64,000 bases of DNA from Aquirufa ecclesiirivi (GCF_011250515.1 NZ_JAANOP010000003.1:62001-126000); one strand, 5' to 3'; shown: positions 1 to 10,456, counted from the first letter of the stretch. Notes: generated from the letters alone by a model not told the origin. Numbers and translations are program-made.

Positions 1-262
1 TATCTTCACCTTCTGCACCAGACCTTCTTCCGCCCTCACCTCCTTTGCCATTGTCAGCAATGATGTGTTTTTGGTATTTCAGGTGAAGTAAAGTCCAAAG
101 TTGGGAATTGCCAACCAAATAGATATGCCCTCCTCTACCGCCATCGCCACCATCGGGACCGCCTTTTGGCACGTGTTTTTCACGGCGAAAATGGGACGAT
201 CCAAATCCTCCTCTACCGGAGCGGACGTTTATCTTTACGTAATCTATAAAATTGGATGTCAT
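1..262 (-). CDS. obgE: GTPase Obg, N-terminal part (cut by window edge)
   Basis: Reverse-strand reading from the ATG at 262 gives 87 residues that run off the window. They form the glycine-rich Obg fold: the segments [20 protein letters not shown] and [17 protein letters not shown] (about residues 15-50) are the family signature, followed by [18 protein letters not shown]. Obg GTPases act in late 50S ribosome assembly and stress signalling; the GTPase domain lies outside the window. The start sits 18 bp downstream of the adk stop on the same strand, so adk-obgE is probably one transcript. Identification is from family knowledge and the N-terminal motif alone. Confidence 0.9.
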   Translation of the reverse strand, partial: MTSNFIDYVKINVRSGRGGFGSSHFRREKHVPKGGPDGGDGGRGGHIYLVGNSQLWTLLHLKYQKHIIADNGKGGEGGRRSGAEGED

Positions 263-280
263 AAGTATGATACAAGGTTA

Positions 281-850
281 TTAACCTTCAATAATGCGGA
301 CAATTTGTCCAAATATTTCTTCAATTTCACCGATACCATTGATACCTTGGAATTTTCCTTGGGAATCATAGTAACCAGCCACTGGAGCTGTCTTTTCTCC
401 ATATTCTTGTACTCTTTTGCGTATTAGTTCTTCATTTTGATCATCGGGTCTTCCTGAAGTCTTACCGCGCTCTAATAAACGTTGGGTTAATTCCTCTTGG
501 TTTACTTCCAAGGAAATCATGTGCTTAATGGATAATTGATGCCCTTCCAATAAGGTATCCAAAGCCTCTGCTTGAGCTACTGTTCTAGGAAAACCATCAA
601 AAATAAAGCCTGCGGCCCCTTTATTTTCATTTAATTTATTCTCAATCATTCCTATCACTACCGAATCTGGAACAAGAATTCCTTGATCCATTAATTTTTT
701 TGCTTCTAGGCCTAAATCTGTACCTGCAGTAATTTCAGCTCGCAATAAATCTCCTGTAGATAAATGTATTAAACCATATTTTTCAATCAATTTGGCTGAC
801 TGAGTTCCTTTTCCCGCCCCTGGAGGCCCAAATAGTACAAGATTTAACAT
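281..850 (-). CDS. adk: Adenylate kinase
   Basis: A 189-aa enzyme interconverting ATP + AMP and 2 ADP in the cytoplasm. The P-loop GPPGAGKGT is at residues 8-16, the AMP-site motif DGFPRT at 85-90, and GRPDD near 133-137 belongs to the LID region. The LID is short and lacks the four zinc cysteines, as in the short bacterial form. The frame is open upstream to 916, but only the ATG at 850 places the P-loop at the usual distance from the N-terminus, so that start is chosen. obgE follows after 18 bp. Confidence 0.95.
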   Translation of the reverse strand: MLNLVLFGPPGAGKGTQSAKLIEKYGLIHLSTGDLLRAEITAGTDLGLEAKKLMDQGILVPDSVVIGMIENKLNENKGAAGFIFDGFPRTVAQAEALDTLLEGHQLSIKHMISLEVNQEELTQRLLERGKTSGRPDDQNEELIRKRVQEYGEKTAPVAGYYDSQGKFQGINGIGEIEEIFGQIVRIIEG

Positions 851-1113
851 AAAGAATGTAACGGATTGACAGTTAAACAAGAATAAAAATTGAGGAACAA
901 AGGTAATCAAAGCCAAAGGATAAAACCACCATTATCAAAAATATACCTTGTCGTATAAAGTCCTGAGTGCAAGAATGGTATATTAAATAAGTGAAATTTT
1001 TTTACTCTAATGTGCTAATCTTTGATTTGTAAGGCCTAACTTGCAATCGATTAAGTAGATAAAAGGCTATTTTTTATCGACAAAATCAAATTTTCACTCA
1101 AATCTTTTACTAA

Positions 1114-4100
1114 ATGAAAACAAATTTCTACGTAAGCAGAGTGGTCTTCTTAGTGGCTTTAATGTTATCCGTTTCATGGGTAGCCTGGGGTCAGGACCGA
1201 AAAGTATCTGGTACTGTACAAGACGCTAAAGGCGACGGTATTCCAGGAGTATCCGTCTTAGTTAAAGGTACAACCACCGGAACTACAACCGATGGTAATG
1301 GAGCATTCTCCATCACGGTAAAAACAGCCAATGCTGAATTAACTGTTAGTTCAGTAGGTTATGTGTCAAAAACTGTTCCCGTTGGAAACAGATCAAGCAT
1401 CAGCATCTCTTTAGATGAAGATGTGAGCCAATTAAGCGAAATCGTTGTAACAGGTTATGCCTCACAACGTAAAAAAGACATCACTGGTGCGGTAGCCGTA
1501 GTTAGTTCGAAAGAATTAACAGCTGTTCCCTCTGCATCCGTTACTCAAATGTTACAAGGCCGTGCGGCAGGTGTAACAGTAGGTAACGATAACTCTCCAG
1601 GTGGTGGTACCATGGTTCGTGTTCGTGGTTTTGGTTCCATCAACAACAACAGTCCGCTGTATGTCATTGACGGAGTTCCAACTCAAGGTACATTGAACCA
1701 AATCAACCCAAGTGATATCGAGTCAATGCAAGTATTGAAAGATGCTTCAGCGGCTTCTATCTATGGTGCTCGTGCTGCAAATGGTGTTGTGATTATCACA
1801 ACCAAGCGTGGTGGTGAAGGTGAGCCAAAAATCAACTTTGATATGTACACTGGTACTCAAGATGTTGGTAAAACTTTGGACTTATTGAACACAAAAGAAT
1901 TAGGTCAGTATTACTATGAGTCTGAAATTGGTGCTGGAAAGCCTGCAGGAACTTCTCCTTCAGTTCAATACCGTTTCGGAGCTGATGGAACTCAAACCGT
2001 AGCGGATTATATTTATCCAAACGTTTATGGTTCTTTACCTGCTAACTATACTTACACGAATGACATTACTGATCCTAACTTAGGAAAAACGTCTTGGAAC
2101 ATTACGAAGGCTAATAAAGCAGGAACAGATTGGCAAAAAGTAATTTTTGGACCAGCTAAAATTTCTAATTACCAAATTGGTGCAACTGGTGGTTCTAAAA
2201 ATGGAAAGTATGCGATCTCTGGATCTTATTTCAGCCAAGATGGTATTTTGAAATATACTAGCTATCAACGTTACTCTGTTCGTGCGAACACAGAGTTCAA
2301 AAAAGGTGGTTTAACTTTCGGTGAGAACTTTACGGTATCCTACGATGAAAAAGTAGGTATCCCTTCTGGAAACAACAACGAATCAAACCCGATCATGTTT
2401 GCGATTCGTATCCAACCTATCATCCCTGTTTACGATATCACAGGTGGTCCAGTTGCTTTAGGTGGGACAAACTCATCTAACTTAAACGGATTTGCAGGTT
2501 CTCGTGGTTCTAACTTAGGAAATGCTCCTAACCCATTTGCTCGTCAGTGGAGAGAGAAAGATAACCCTACAAAAGGTAGCCACATTTTTGGAAACGTATT
2601 CTTAGAATATGAAATCATCAAAGATTTGAAAGCACGTACTAGTTTAGGTTTTGAATACAACAACTACAACCAGTCAGCATATTTAAACCGTGATATCGAA
2701 GCTGCTGAAGCTAGAAATGCAAACAGCTTAACGGTTTCAAACTCGTATGATCGTGCAGTTACATGGTACAATACATTGAACTACAATAAAACGATTGGAG
2801 ATCATACCTTCAACGTATTAGTAGGTACTGAGGCTGTTTCTACGTATGCCTTTGGTTTCAGCGCTGCTCGTTCGAACTTTGCTTTCGATGATTTATCTTA
2901 CCGTTACTTGAACAATGGTGCAGCGGCTGGTTTATCCAATGCAGGTGCTGGAGCAACACAAACTGCTTTGTTCTCTCAATTCGGAAAAGTGAACTATTCA
3001 TACAAGGATTTCTTATTAGCTGACTTTACGTTACGTCGTGATGGTTCATCTCGTTTCTCACCAGCTTACCGTTATGGTACGTTCCCTGCATTCTCTGTAG
3101 GTGCTCGTTTGACAGAATTAGCTTTTATGAAAGATTTGACTTTTATCAACGATTTGAAAGTACGTGCAGGTTGGGGTAAAACTGGTAACCAGTTGATTCC
3201 AAACGTATACAATGCTTACACGTTGTTTACACCAGATCCTAACAATAACGCATACGATATTGGAGGAACAGGTAGTTCTATCGCATCTGGATTTGATATT
3301 GCTCAATTCGGTAACTCATTCGGACGTTGGGAAACAAATACATCAACCAACATTGGTTTCGATGGTAGTTTGTTCAACAACAAATTAGATATCGCATTTG
3401 ACTGGTACACACGTACTACATCTGATATGTTAACTCAGGTACCAATTCCTAGAACAGCTGGTACAGCTTCTATTCCTTATGTTAACATCGGTGAAGTAAA
3501 CAACACAGGTATTGATATCAACGTAACTTATCGTAACCAAATTGGTGATTTGAGATACTCCATTTCAGGTCAATATAGCCAATACAAAAACAACGTAGTG
3601 AAGTTGAACGATGATCCTAAAGCATCCATTTTTGGATTCTCAACACGTCTTCCATCTATTTCTGTGACTAAAGCAGGTTTGCCAATCGCTTCATTCTTTG
3701 GTTATATTGTTGATGGTGTTATCAAAGATGATGCTGAAGCTGCTTCAGCTGTTCAGATCCCTGGTTATACTCGTGCGGGTGTATTCAAATTTAGAGACGT
3801 AAACGGAGATGGTAAAATTACTGCTGATGACAAAACAATCATTGGTAACCCTCACCCTGACTTCACTTATGGTTTGAACTTAAACTTAGGTTACAAAAAC
3901 TTTGACTTAACTGTATTTGCTCAAGGTGTTCAAGGAAATGAAATTTTCAACTACTTGAAATACTGGACAGACTTTAACACATTCCAAGGAAACCGTTCTA
4001 AGGATATGTTATACAACTCTTGGAAGAAACAAGGTGACGTAGCTCAATTGCCACGTTTGAACTCAAATGACACGTTCAGTCAGCAGATTTCTACTTACTT

Positions 4101-4368
4101 CGTTGAAGATGGATCTTATACTCGTATCAAGAACATCCAATTGACTTACACGGTACCTTCTAGCATTACTAAGAAGTTAAAGTTAAGTTCATTACAAGTG
4201 TATGTTCAAGGTCAAAACTTGTTCACATTTAGTAAGTACAAAGGCCTAGATCCAGATATCAACTTGAGAACTGCAGGTAATGACAACCAAGATATCCACA
4301 TGGGTATTGATGAAGGTTCATTCCCTGTGGCTAAATCATACAATGTTGGTTTAAGAGTAGGATTTTAA
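1114..4368 (+). CDS. SusC/RagA-family TonB-dependent outer-membrane receptor
   Basis: A 1084-aa protein with a signal peptide ending near WVAWGQ (about residue 27). Next come a carboxypeptidase-regulatory-like beta-sandwich (VSGTVQDAKGDGIPGVSVLV, residues 31-105), a TonB-box-like and plug region (EIVVTGYASQRKKDITGAV onward) and a long beta-barrel ending in VGLRVGF with a terminal aromatic. A calcium-loop-like DVNGDGKITADD lies near residue 900. SusC proteins import oligomers across the outer membrane together with a SusD lipoprotein, and susD follows 33 bp downstream. No glycan enzymes, anti-sigma or sigma genes are adjacent, so the substrate cannot be read from context. Codon use is strongly biased (CGT, GGT, AAC), suggesting high expression. 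Confidence 0.93.
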   Translation: MKTNFYVSRVVFLVALMLSVSWVAWGQDRKVSGTVQDAKGDGIPGVSVLVKGTTTGTTTDGNGAFSITVKTANAELTVSSVGYVSKTVPVGNRSSISISLDEDVSQLSEIVVTGYASQRKKDITGAVAVVSSKELTAVPSASVTQMLQGRAAGVTVGNDNSPGGGTMVRVRGFGSINNNSPLYVIDGVPTQGTLNQINPSDIESMQVLKDASAASIYGARAANGVVIITTKRGGEGEPKINFDMYTGTQDVGKTLDLLNTKELGQYYYESEIGAGKPAGTSPSVQYRFGADGTQTVADYIYPNVYGSLPANYTYTNDITDPNLGKTSWNITKANKAGTDWQKVIFGPAKISNYQIGATGGSKNGKYAISGSYFSQDGILKYTSYQRYSVRANTEFKKGGLTFGENFTVSYDEKVGIPSGNNNESNPIMFAIRIQPIIPVYDITGGPVALGGTNSSNLNGFAGSRGSNLGNAPNPFARQWREKDNPTKGSHIFGNVFLEYEIIKDLKARTSLGFEYNNYNQSAYLNRDIEAAEARNANSLTVSNSYDRAVTWYNTLNYNKTIGDHTFNVLVGTEAVSTYAFGFSAARSNFAFDDLSYRYLNNGAAAGLSNAGAGATQTALFSQFGKVNYSYKDFLLADFTLRRDGSSRFSPAYRYGTFPAFSVGARLTELAFMKDLTFINDLKVRAGWGKTGNQLIPNVYNAYTLFTPDPNNNAYDIGGTGSSIASGFDIAQFGNSFGRWETNTSTNIGFDGSLFNNKLDIAFDWYTRTTSDMLTQVPIPRTAGTASIPYVNIGEVNNTGIDINVTYRNQIGDLRYSISGQYSQYKNNVVKLNDDPKASIFGFSTRLPSISVTKAGLPIASFFGYIVDGVIKDDAEAASAVQIPGYTRAGVFKFRDVNGDGKITADDKTIIGNPHPDFTYGLNLNLGYKNFDLTVFAQGVQGNEIFNYLKYWTDFNTFQGNRSKDMLYNSWKKQGDVAQLPRLNSNDTFSQQISTYFVEDGSYTRIKNIQLTYTVPSSITKKLKLSSLQVYVQGQNLFTFSKYKGLDPDINLRTAGNDNQDIHMGIDEGSFPVAKSYNVGLRVGF

Positions 4369-4401
4369 TCTAGATATCATTTGAAAATAAATCATAAAAA
4401 A

Positions 4402-6177
4402 ATGAAAAAGTTAATCATATTCGCGTTAGTAGCGACCGTCGGACTGAGCACTTCTTGCTCAGATAGTTTCTTCGACATTCAGCCACAAGGAGCGGCTTCA
4501 TTAACCTCCTTGAGCAACAAGAATGGAGTGAATGCATTGTTGATTGGAGCGTACTCATTATTAGACGGCGTTGGTGCTGGTAATACGGGTCGTCAATCCA
4601 CTATTTCTAATTACGTTTTCGGAGGTATCACGTCAGGTGATGCTGTTAAAGGAACGGATGCTGGTGACCAACCAGAACAAAGTTTTATTGAGCAGTTCAA
4701 CTGGTTGGCAGATAACACCTATTTCCTAGGTAAGTGGCAACACACCTATGATGGTGTAGCTCGTGCAAACGAGGCTATCCTTTTAGCTAAAAGTACTGAT
4801 GTAAAAGACATGACGGATGCTGAAAGAACGCAAGTTGTAGCAGAGGCGCGTTTCTTACGTGGTCACTATCACTTTGAAGGTAAAAAGATGTGGAACATGA
4901 TTCCATACATCGATGAGACTGTTTACAAGCGTGAAGATCCTAACTCAACTAAAATTCCAAATGACAAAGACATTTGGCCAAACATTGAGGCGGATTTCAA
5001 ATTTGCTATGGAAAACCTTCCAGCTGTACAAACTCAAAAGGGTCGTGCTACCAAATGGGCTGCAATGACTTATTTAGCTAAAACATACATCTTCCAAAAG
5101 AAGTGGGCGGCAGCTAAAACCTTGTTAGAAGATGTGTATAAAAACTCAGGTAAGAAGTTAGTTACTAACTACCATGATAACTACAGAAATACAACGAACA
5201 ATAACATCGAGTCTATTTTCGAAGTTGAATTCTCTGTAAATGATGGATCTACTGGTAACAATGGTAATGTAGGTGATAACCTTAACTGGCCATATTCTGC
5301 TAATGCTCCTGGTCGTGGATGTTGCGGATTCTATTTACCATCTCAAAACTTGGTAAATTCATTCAAAACTTCTTCTGATGGTTTACCATTAATCGGAGAT
5401 AAAGCGGATGGAACAGCAGATACATACAACATGGTTGACCTTCCAAACGATCAAGGTATTCGTTCTTCTACGATCGAATTTAACTTGAATAAATCTATTC
5501 CTGTTGACCCTCGTTTAGACTGGACAGTAGGTCGTCGTGGTGTTCAATTCTTGGATTGGGGCCCTATGCCAGGTTTCCCTTGGATTCGTGACCAAAACTA
5601 TTCAGGTCCTTATACAGGTAAAAAATGGATGTACTACTTAGCTGATGAAGGTAGCTCAACTCACTCGACTTCTAAACGTGCGGTGAATAATAACTACCGT
5701 TTATTGAAAATGTCATCTGTTATCCTTTGGTTGGCAGAGTGTGAAGCTGAGTTAGGTAACTTAAGTGGTGCTGAAACATATGTTAACATCATCCGTAACC
5801 GTGTTAAGAATGGTTCTGTACAAGACCCAACTGTGAATTATATTGTTAATCCTTATCCTACTGGTACATTTGTTGCTAAAGGTAAAGATTACGCATTGAA
5901 CGCAGTTCGTATGGAAAGCCGTTTAGAGTTTGCGATGGAAGGTCACCGTTTCTTCGACTTAGTTCGTTGGGGAATTGCAGGTCCTTACTTGAACAAATAC
6001 ATGGCTGAAGAAGCTAAAAACGGAACTGATATGTCAGGAAGAACCTACAACAAAAGAGGTTATTTAGCTGGCAAATCATTTACTACAGGTAAAAACGAGT
6101 ATTTCCCTCTACCAAATGATGAGATCTTAAACTCTCAGAAAGATGGAAAACCAACATTGAAACAAAACAACTACTAG
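4402..6177 (+). CDS. SusD/RagB-family nutrient-binding outer-membrane lipoprotein
   Basis: A 591-aa lipoprotein with signal MKKLIIFALVATVGLSTSC (lipid-bearing Cys19). It then shows the SusD pattern: an N-terminal TPR-like helical core (DGVARANEAILLA, EARFLRGHYHFEGKKMWN) and a C-terminal region with ESRLEFAMEGHRFFDLVRWG (RagB/SusD signature). It forms the lid over the partner SusC barrel. A TTG 21 bp upstream is also in frame, but the ATG at 4402 gives a proper lipoprotein signal. It ends just before a strong hairpin terminator, closing a two-gene susCD operon. Confidence 0.93.
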   Translation: MKKLIIFALVATVGLSTSCSDSFFDIQPQGAASLTSLSNKNGVNALLIGAYSLLDGVGAGNTGRQSTISNYVFGGITSGDAVKGTDAGDQPEQSFIEQFNWLADNTYFLGKWQHTYDGVARANEAILLAKSTDVKDMTDAERTQVVAEARFLRGHYHFEGKKMWNMIPYIDETVYKREDPNSTKIPNDKDIWPNIEADFKFAMENLPAVQTQKGRATKWAAMTYLAKTYIFQKKWAAAKTLLEDVYKNSGKKLVTNYHDNYRNTTNNNIESIFEVEFSVNDGSTGNNGNVGDNLNWPYSANAPGRGCCGFYLPSQNLVNSFKTSSDGLPLIGDKADGTADTYNMVDLPNDQGIRSSTIEFNLNKSIPVDPRLDWTVGRRGVQFLDWGPMPGFPWIRDQNYSGPYTGKKWMYYLADEGSSTHSTSKRAVNNNYRLLKMSSVILWLAECEAELGNLSGAETYVNIIRNRVKNGSVQDPTVNYIVNPYPTGTFVAKGKDYALNAVRMESRLEFAMEGHRFFDLVRWGIAGPYLNKYMAEEAKNGTDMSGRTYNKRGYLAGKSFTTGKNEYFPLPNDEILNSQKDGKPTLKQNNY

Positions 6178-6200
6178 TCGTTTATTTCATGTTATTCGAA

Positions 6201-6232
6201 AAAGTCAGGACAGAAGTCCTGACTTTTTTTTT
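6201..6232 (+). terminator. Intrinsic terminator of susCD
   Basis: AAAGTCAGGA and TCCTGACTTT form a 10-bp perfect stem around a 6-nt loop (cagaag), running directly into a T-tract. It lies 24 bp after the susD stop. Confidence 0.85.
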
Positions 6233-6251
6233 GTACATTTTCCACATCAAA

Positions 6252-7187
6252 ATGACAACCATGAAATACGCACCCATCCTCGCCTTATTCTGTATTAGCT
6301 GGACCAGTTTTTCACAAATTCCTTCCGGTAAAAGTGTCATTAGCTCTTTGCACATCTTTGATGTAAAAACTAAAAAAAGCACCGAAATTCTCAAAGAGCA
6401 TCGCCATTTTGAAGCACCCAATTGGTCAGTTGATGGATCTCATTTACTTATCAATAGTTTGGGTTTATTAGAAAAAATCAGCCCCACTGGTTCAAAATTA
6501 GGTCCCCTTCCTACTGGTAGCATCCAAAAATGCAATAATGATCACGGATATAGTTTAGATGGAAAAACACTCTACATTTCTAGTTCTGATCCAAGCTCTG
6601 GTATCAGTGGATCTCTTATTTTCAAAGTAGATAGTCAAGGTGGACAACCCCTTCGATTAACTAACCAAGGGCCATCCTATTGGCATGGTATCTCTCCTGA
6701 TGGTAAAACCATGGTCTACTGTGCCGAAAGAAATAAAAATTATGATGTATATGCCATGAATACCCAAGGCGGAGAAGAAATTAGGCTTACCACAGAAGAT
6801 GGATTGGATGATGGACCAGAATATAGCCCCGATGGAAAATTCATCTATTTTAATTCCTTCCGTACAGGGAAAATGCAAATCTGGCGCATGCATCCAGATG
6901 GAACTAATGCGGAACAAATGACCTTTGATGATTACTCCACTTGGTTTGCCCATATTAGACCGAATGGCAAAGAAGCTGTCGTTATCAGTTATCTGGAAGA
7001 TCAAAAACAAAGTCATCCTTTTGGGCATCAAGTAAAACTTCGATTATTGAATTTGACATCTAAAAAAATTCAAGATTTAACTGAAGCGTTTTATGGAGGA
7101 CAAGGTAGTATTAATGTTCCATCTTGGTCACCCGACGGTTCCAAATTTGCCTATGTTCGTTATGAACTAGAAGACAAAAAACCTTAA
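6252..7187 (+). CDS. Secreted TolB/PD40-type beta-propeller protein
   Basis: About 311 aa with a signal peptide (MKYAPILALFCISWTSFSQ; ATG at 6252 or 6261, both plausible). At least five WD40-like TolB/PD40 blades are visible, each with the form ..SPDGK.(I/M)... (YSLDGKTLYISS, ISPDGKTMVYCA, YSPDGKFIYFNS, IRPNGKEAVVIS, WSPDGSKFAYVR). These propellers usually bind partners or ligands in the periplasm; no catalytic motif is visible. It follows the susCD terminator and precedes a nitroreductase by 35 bp. No specific function is claimed. Confidence 0.8.
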   Translation: MTTMKYAPILALFCISWTSFSQIPSGKSVISSLHIFDVKTKKSTEILKEHRHFEAPNWSVDGSHLLINSLGLLEKISPTGSKLGPLPTGSIQKCNNDHGYSLDGKTLYISSSDPSSGISGSLIFKVDSQGGQPLRLTNQGPSYWHGISPDGKTMVYCAERNKNYDVYAMNTQGGEEIRLTTEDGLDDGPEYSPDGKFIYFNSFRTGKMQIWRMHPDGTNAEQMTFDDYSTWFAHIRPNGKEAVVISYLEDQKQSHPFGHQVKLRLLNLTSKKIQDLTEAFYGGQGSINVPSWSPDGSKFAYVRYELEDKKP

Positions 7188-7222
7188 TCAATAGGTAATT
7201 GTGTATATTTATATCGAAATAT

Positions 7223-7954
7223 ATGTCGATGAATTTATCACAAGCTTTTGACGAAATTGTATTAAAAAGAAGATCAAACAGACGATTTGATACCGAAATA
7301 CTGGTTCCAGATGAAGTTATCCAAAAAAGTTTAGAAAGGGCAATACTCTCCCCCAACAGTAGCAATATGCAACTTTGGGAATTTTATTGGATTAGTAGTC
7401 CAGAACAAAAAGCCCAATATGAAAAACTTTGTTTAGGTCAATCTGCAGCACGAACAGCCGCTCATTTAGTTGTGTTCGTTACCAGACAAGATCATTGGAA
7501 AAAACATGCCCAATGGAATATCGATCAGATTAAATCATCCATCTCTGGTGAACCAAGTAAGTTAGAAAAAAGAGCCTTGGATTATTATGGCATATTAATG
7601 CCGATTTTGTACCGCACCGATGTACTGGGATTAAGTACCTTAATCAGAAGAGCTATTACTTTTGTCAAAGGTTTTAATAATCCTTTCATGCGCTTTGCTG
7701 GATTAGCCGATCAACGGGTCATGGTTCACAAATCATGTGCACTAGCTGCCCAAACATTCATGCTTTCTATCGCCGCTGAGGGATACGACACCTGCCCCAT
7801 GGAAGGATTTGACGCTAAGCTGGTCAAAAGAGCCTTAAATCTACCAAATGAAGCTGAAATCAACATGATCGTGGCAGTCGGTAAAGGAACTGAGGAAGGT
7901 ATTTATGGAAAAAGGAACCGTTTGCCTATCGAGGAGCTTGTTTTCAAACGTTGA
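7223..7954 (+). CDS. Nitroreductase-family flavoprotein
   Basis: About 243 aa from the ATG at 7223; an ATG 6 bp later is equally possible. The N-terminus ending in LKRRSNRRFD, then SPNSSNMQLWEFYW, is the FMN-binding start of the nitroreductase fold, and AAQTFMLSIAAEGYDTCPMEGFD is the typical second half. Such enzymes reduce nitro compounds, quinones or other substrates with NAD(P)H; the substrate is not predictable. Its stop codon touches the stop of convergent priA with no spacer. Confidence 0.85.
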   Translation: MSMNLSQAFDEIVLKRRSNRRFDTEILVPDEVIQKSLERAILSPNSSNMQLWEFYWISSPEQKAQYEKLCLGQSAARTAAHLVVFVTRQDHWKKHAQWNIDQIKSSISGEPSKLEKRALDYYGILMPILYRTDVLGLSTLIRRAITFVKGFNNPFMRFAGLADQRVMVHKSCALAAQTFMLSIAAEGYDTCPMEGFDAKLVKRALNLPNEAEINMIVAVGKGTEEGIYGKRNRLPIEELVFKR

Positions 7955-10456
7955 TTATAAACAATCCACATCCAGGATGATTTGCACCCCCTTGCATGCC
8001 AAATGAGAGGATTGAATATCAATTTCTTCTCTTAAAGCTTCTTTAAATTTTGCTAGAGCCAAACCTTTCTCTATTTTAATCAAAATCTCCATGGCATATT
8101 GATTCCTAATTCTTTCAATCAAAGGTTTTTCGGGTCCAAGTATGCGACCATGACCAAATTTCTCTTTTAAGGCTGTTCCCAAATGCCGAGCTGCTGTCTC
8201 TACACGAGAAGCTTCGATATTTCGTAGCGTCAACTTAATCAATCGACTGAAAGGAGGATAATGATACCCTTCTCTTTCTACGATTTCTTCCGCATACATG
8301 GCCTCGTAATTGTTTTGCAAAATATGATCAAAGATGGGATGGCTTGGCTGATTTGTTTGAATATAAACCTGCCCCTGCTCTTCTCGCCTTCCAGCCCTGC
8401 CTGCTACCTGACAAATCAATTGAAATGCACGTTCGTGTGCTCTAAAATCGGGGAAATTAATCACCTTATCCGCATCAAATATGGCCACCATGGACAGTCC
8501 TTCAAAGTCCAATCCCTTAGCCACCATTTGCGTTCCAACCAATACATCAATGTTGCCCGATGTTATTTCTGCTAATAAACTCGTAAATGCTGTTTTGGAG
8601 CGCGTCGTATCTAAGTCCATCCGACCGATACGTGCATCTGGCATATGTAACTGCAATTCTTCCTCCAATTTTTCTGTACCATAGCCCATCGTCTTCAATT
8701 GCGTACTACCACAGGCAGCGCATCGCCTTAATAGACCTTCACGATAGCCACAATAATGGCAGCGCAACTCTTGGTCACGGGCATGAAAAGTCAAACTAAC
8801 ATCACATTGGTTGCAAGTAGCTATCCAATCACAATCCTGACATTGAATGTAGGGTGAATATCCTCGCCTATTTTGAAATAATAAACTTTGCTTTCCTCGA
8901 TTGAAATTTTCCTCCAATGCAGCTATCAAATCTACAGAAAAACCACCTTTCATTTGCTTCATTTTTTGAGCATACTTGGTGTCTAATAAGGTGATTTGTG
9001 GTAGCTGCGCTGTTCCGAATCGCTCTTTGATCGCTACCAAGCCATATTTTCCTTCTTTAGCTTGATAATAGGACTCAATAGAAGGTGTGGCTGAACCCAA
9101 AAGTACTTTGGCTCCCTGTTGCTTAGCCAAAACCACGGCTACGTCTCGAGCATGATACCTTGGAGCAGGGTCTACTTGTTTAAAGGATGACTCATGTTCC
9201 TCATCCACAATCACTAAACCTAAATTGGAAAAAGGTAAAAAAACCGAAGAACGTACACCCACCACAAAAGGATATTTCCCTTCTACGATGGATTTCCAAA
9301 CTTCTACTCGCTCATTATCAGAAAATTTAGAATGGTAAATACCTACTTGCTCGCCAAAAATACGTTTGAGACGTAAGACTATTTGAGTCGTTAGGGCAAT
9401 TTCAGGTAATAAATACAATACTTGACTGCCATTAGCCAAGGCTTCCTGAATGAGCTTAATATAAATTTCTGTTTTTCCACTACCCGTAATGCCGTGTAAC
9501 AATACGACATCCTTTTCTTGAAACTGGTTCAAGATAGATTGATAAGCTTTGTTCTGTGCTTGATTCAATTCAAATGCTGATGGAATAAAATCTTCAGCAT
9601 CTTGTCCGAATCGGGAAACAATCACCTCAAAACTTTCAAAAACCTGATTTTTAATCAAGGTTTGTAAAGAACTTTCAGACAGTTCCGCTTGAGAAAAACT
9701 GGATTTTTCTAATCCCTTTTGATTTGTTTCGGGATTACGTAAAACAGGAATAAACTGAAGATAATGTAAAATGATGGCCAACTGCTTGGGCTTGGATTCC
9801 AATTGCTGAATTAGCTCAACCAATTTCTCTTTTTCTTCGTAGGCGGTTGCCAATCGAATTTTACGCATCACCTTAGGTGTATACCGATCTTTCAATTCAT
9901 CAAATATCAAAACAGCCTGCTTACTTACTAAAGATTTAATCAAGTGATATGGGCTCTTTAACTCAGCTAATTGAGCTATCTCATCATAAGACATAGAGCC
10001 TTTTTCTTGAAGGGCAGTAAAAACCAGTTGCTCCTTCTCATTCAAAGTCGTTTCTACTACATAAGCTGGATTTATCTGTACTTTGGATTGACTCGATATT
10101 TTCAGTCCGGCAGGTAAAGCAATCTGAAAAACTTCTCCAGGGAAGCACATGTAATACGATGCTACCCAATGAAATAATTTAATTTGAGAAGCCGTTACCA
10201 AAGGGCTATCATCTAATATTTCTAAAATATACTTGGCTTGATATTGCTTAGGAGGTTGATGATGAACCTGAACAATAACGGCTGTCAAAACCTTGGAAGA
10301 ACCGAAAGGTACCACGATGCGTATTCCAGCTTGCACAACATCTGACCATACCCTAGGTACACGGTATGTAAAATACCTTGGGATTGGTAATGGGAGTAAT
10401 GCATCCACAAAAACCGTTGATTCCTCTGAAGACGACAATGCTGTTGACTCGTTCAT
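7955..10456 (-). CDS. priA: Primosomal replication-restart helicase PriA
   Basis: 833 aa from the ATG at 10456. It has an N-terminal DNA-binding domain (FVDALLPLPIPRYFTYRVP), Walker A GITGSGKTE near 322-330, DEEH box near 418-421, motif III GSATPS near 454, and the PriA zinc region with eight cysteines (about residues 539-582, beginning QCQDCDWIATCNQC). The C-terminal helicase motifs follow (GTQMVAKGLDFEG, QVAGRAGR). PriA reloads the replisome at stalled forks. The frame is open 39 bp further upstream but the ATG at 10456 gives the normal N-terminus. It lies downstream of gldD on the same strand. Confidence 0.95.
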   Translation of the reverse strand: MNESTALSSSEESTVFVDALLPLPIPRYFTYRVPRVWSDVVQAGIRIVVPFGSSKVLTAVIVQVHHQPPKQYQAKYILEILDDSPLVTASQIKLFHWVASYYMCFPGEVFQIALPAGLKISSQSKVQINPAYVVETTLNEKEQLVFTALQEKGSMSYDEIAQLAELKSPYHLIKSLVSKQAVLIFDELKDRYTPKVMRKIRLATAYEEKEKLVELIQQLESKPKQLAIILHYLQFIPVLRNPETNQKGLEKSSFSQAELSESSLQTLIKNQVFESFEVIVSRFGQDAEDFIPSAFELNQAQNKAYQSILNQFQEKDVVLLHGITGSGKTEIYIKLIQEALANGSQVLYLLPEIALTTQIVLRLKRIFGEQVGIYHSKFSDNERVEVWKSIVEGKYPFVVGVRSSVFLPFSNLGLVIVDEEHESSFKQVDPAPRYHARDVAVVLAKQQGAKVLLGSATPSIESYYQAKEGKYGLVAIKERFGTAQLPQITLLDTKYAQKMKQMKGGFSVDLIAALEENFNRGKQSLLFQNRRGYSPYIQCQDCDWIATCNQCDVSLTFHARDQELRCHYCGYREGLLRRCAACGSTQLKTMGYGTEKLEEELQLHMPDARIGRMDLDTTRSKTAFTSLLAEITSGNIDVLVGTQMVAKGLDFEGLSMVAIFDADKVINFPDFRAHERAFQLICQVAGRAGRREEQGQVYIQTNQPSHPIFDHILQNNYEAMYAEEIVEREGYHYPPFSRLIKLTLRNIEASRVETAARHLGTALKEKFGHGRILGPEKPLIERIRNQYAMEILIKIEKGLALAKFKEALREEIDIQSSHLACKGVQIILDVDCL

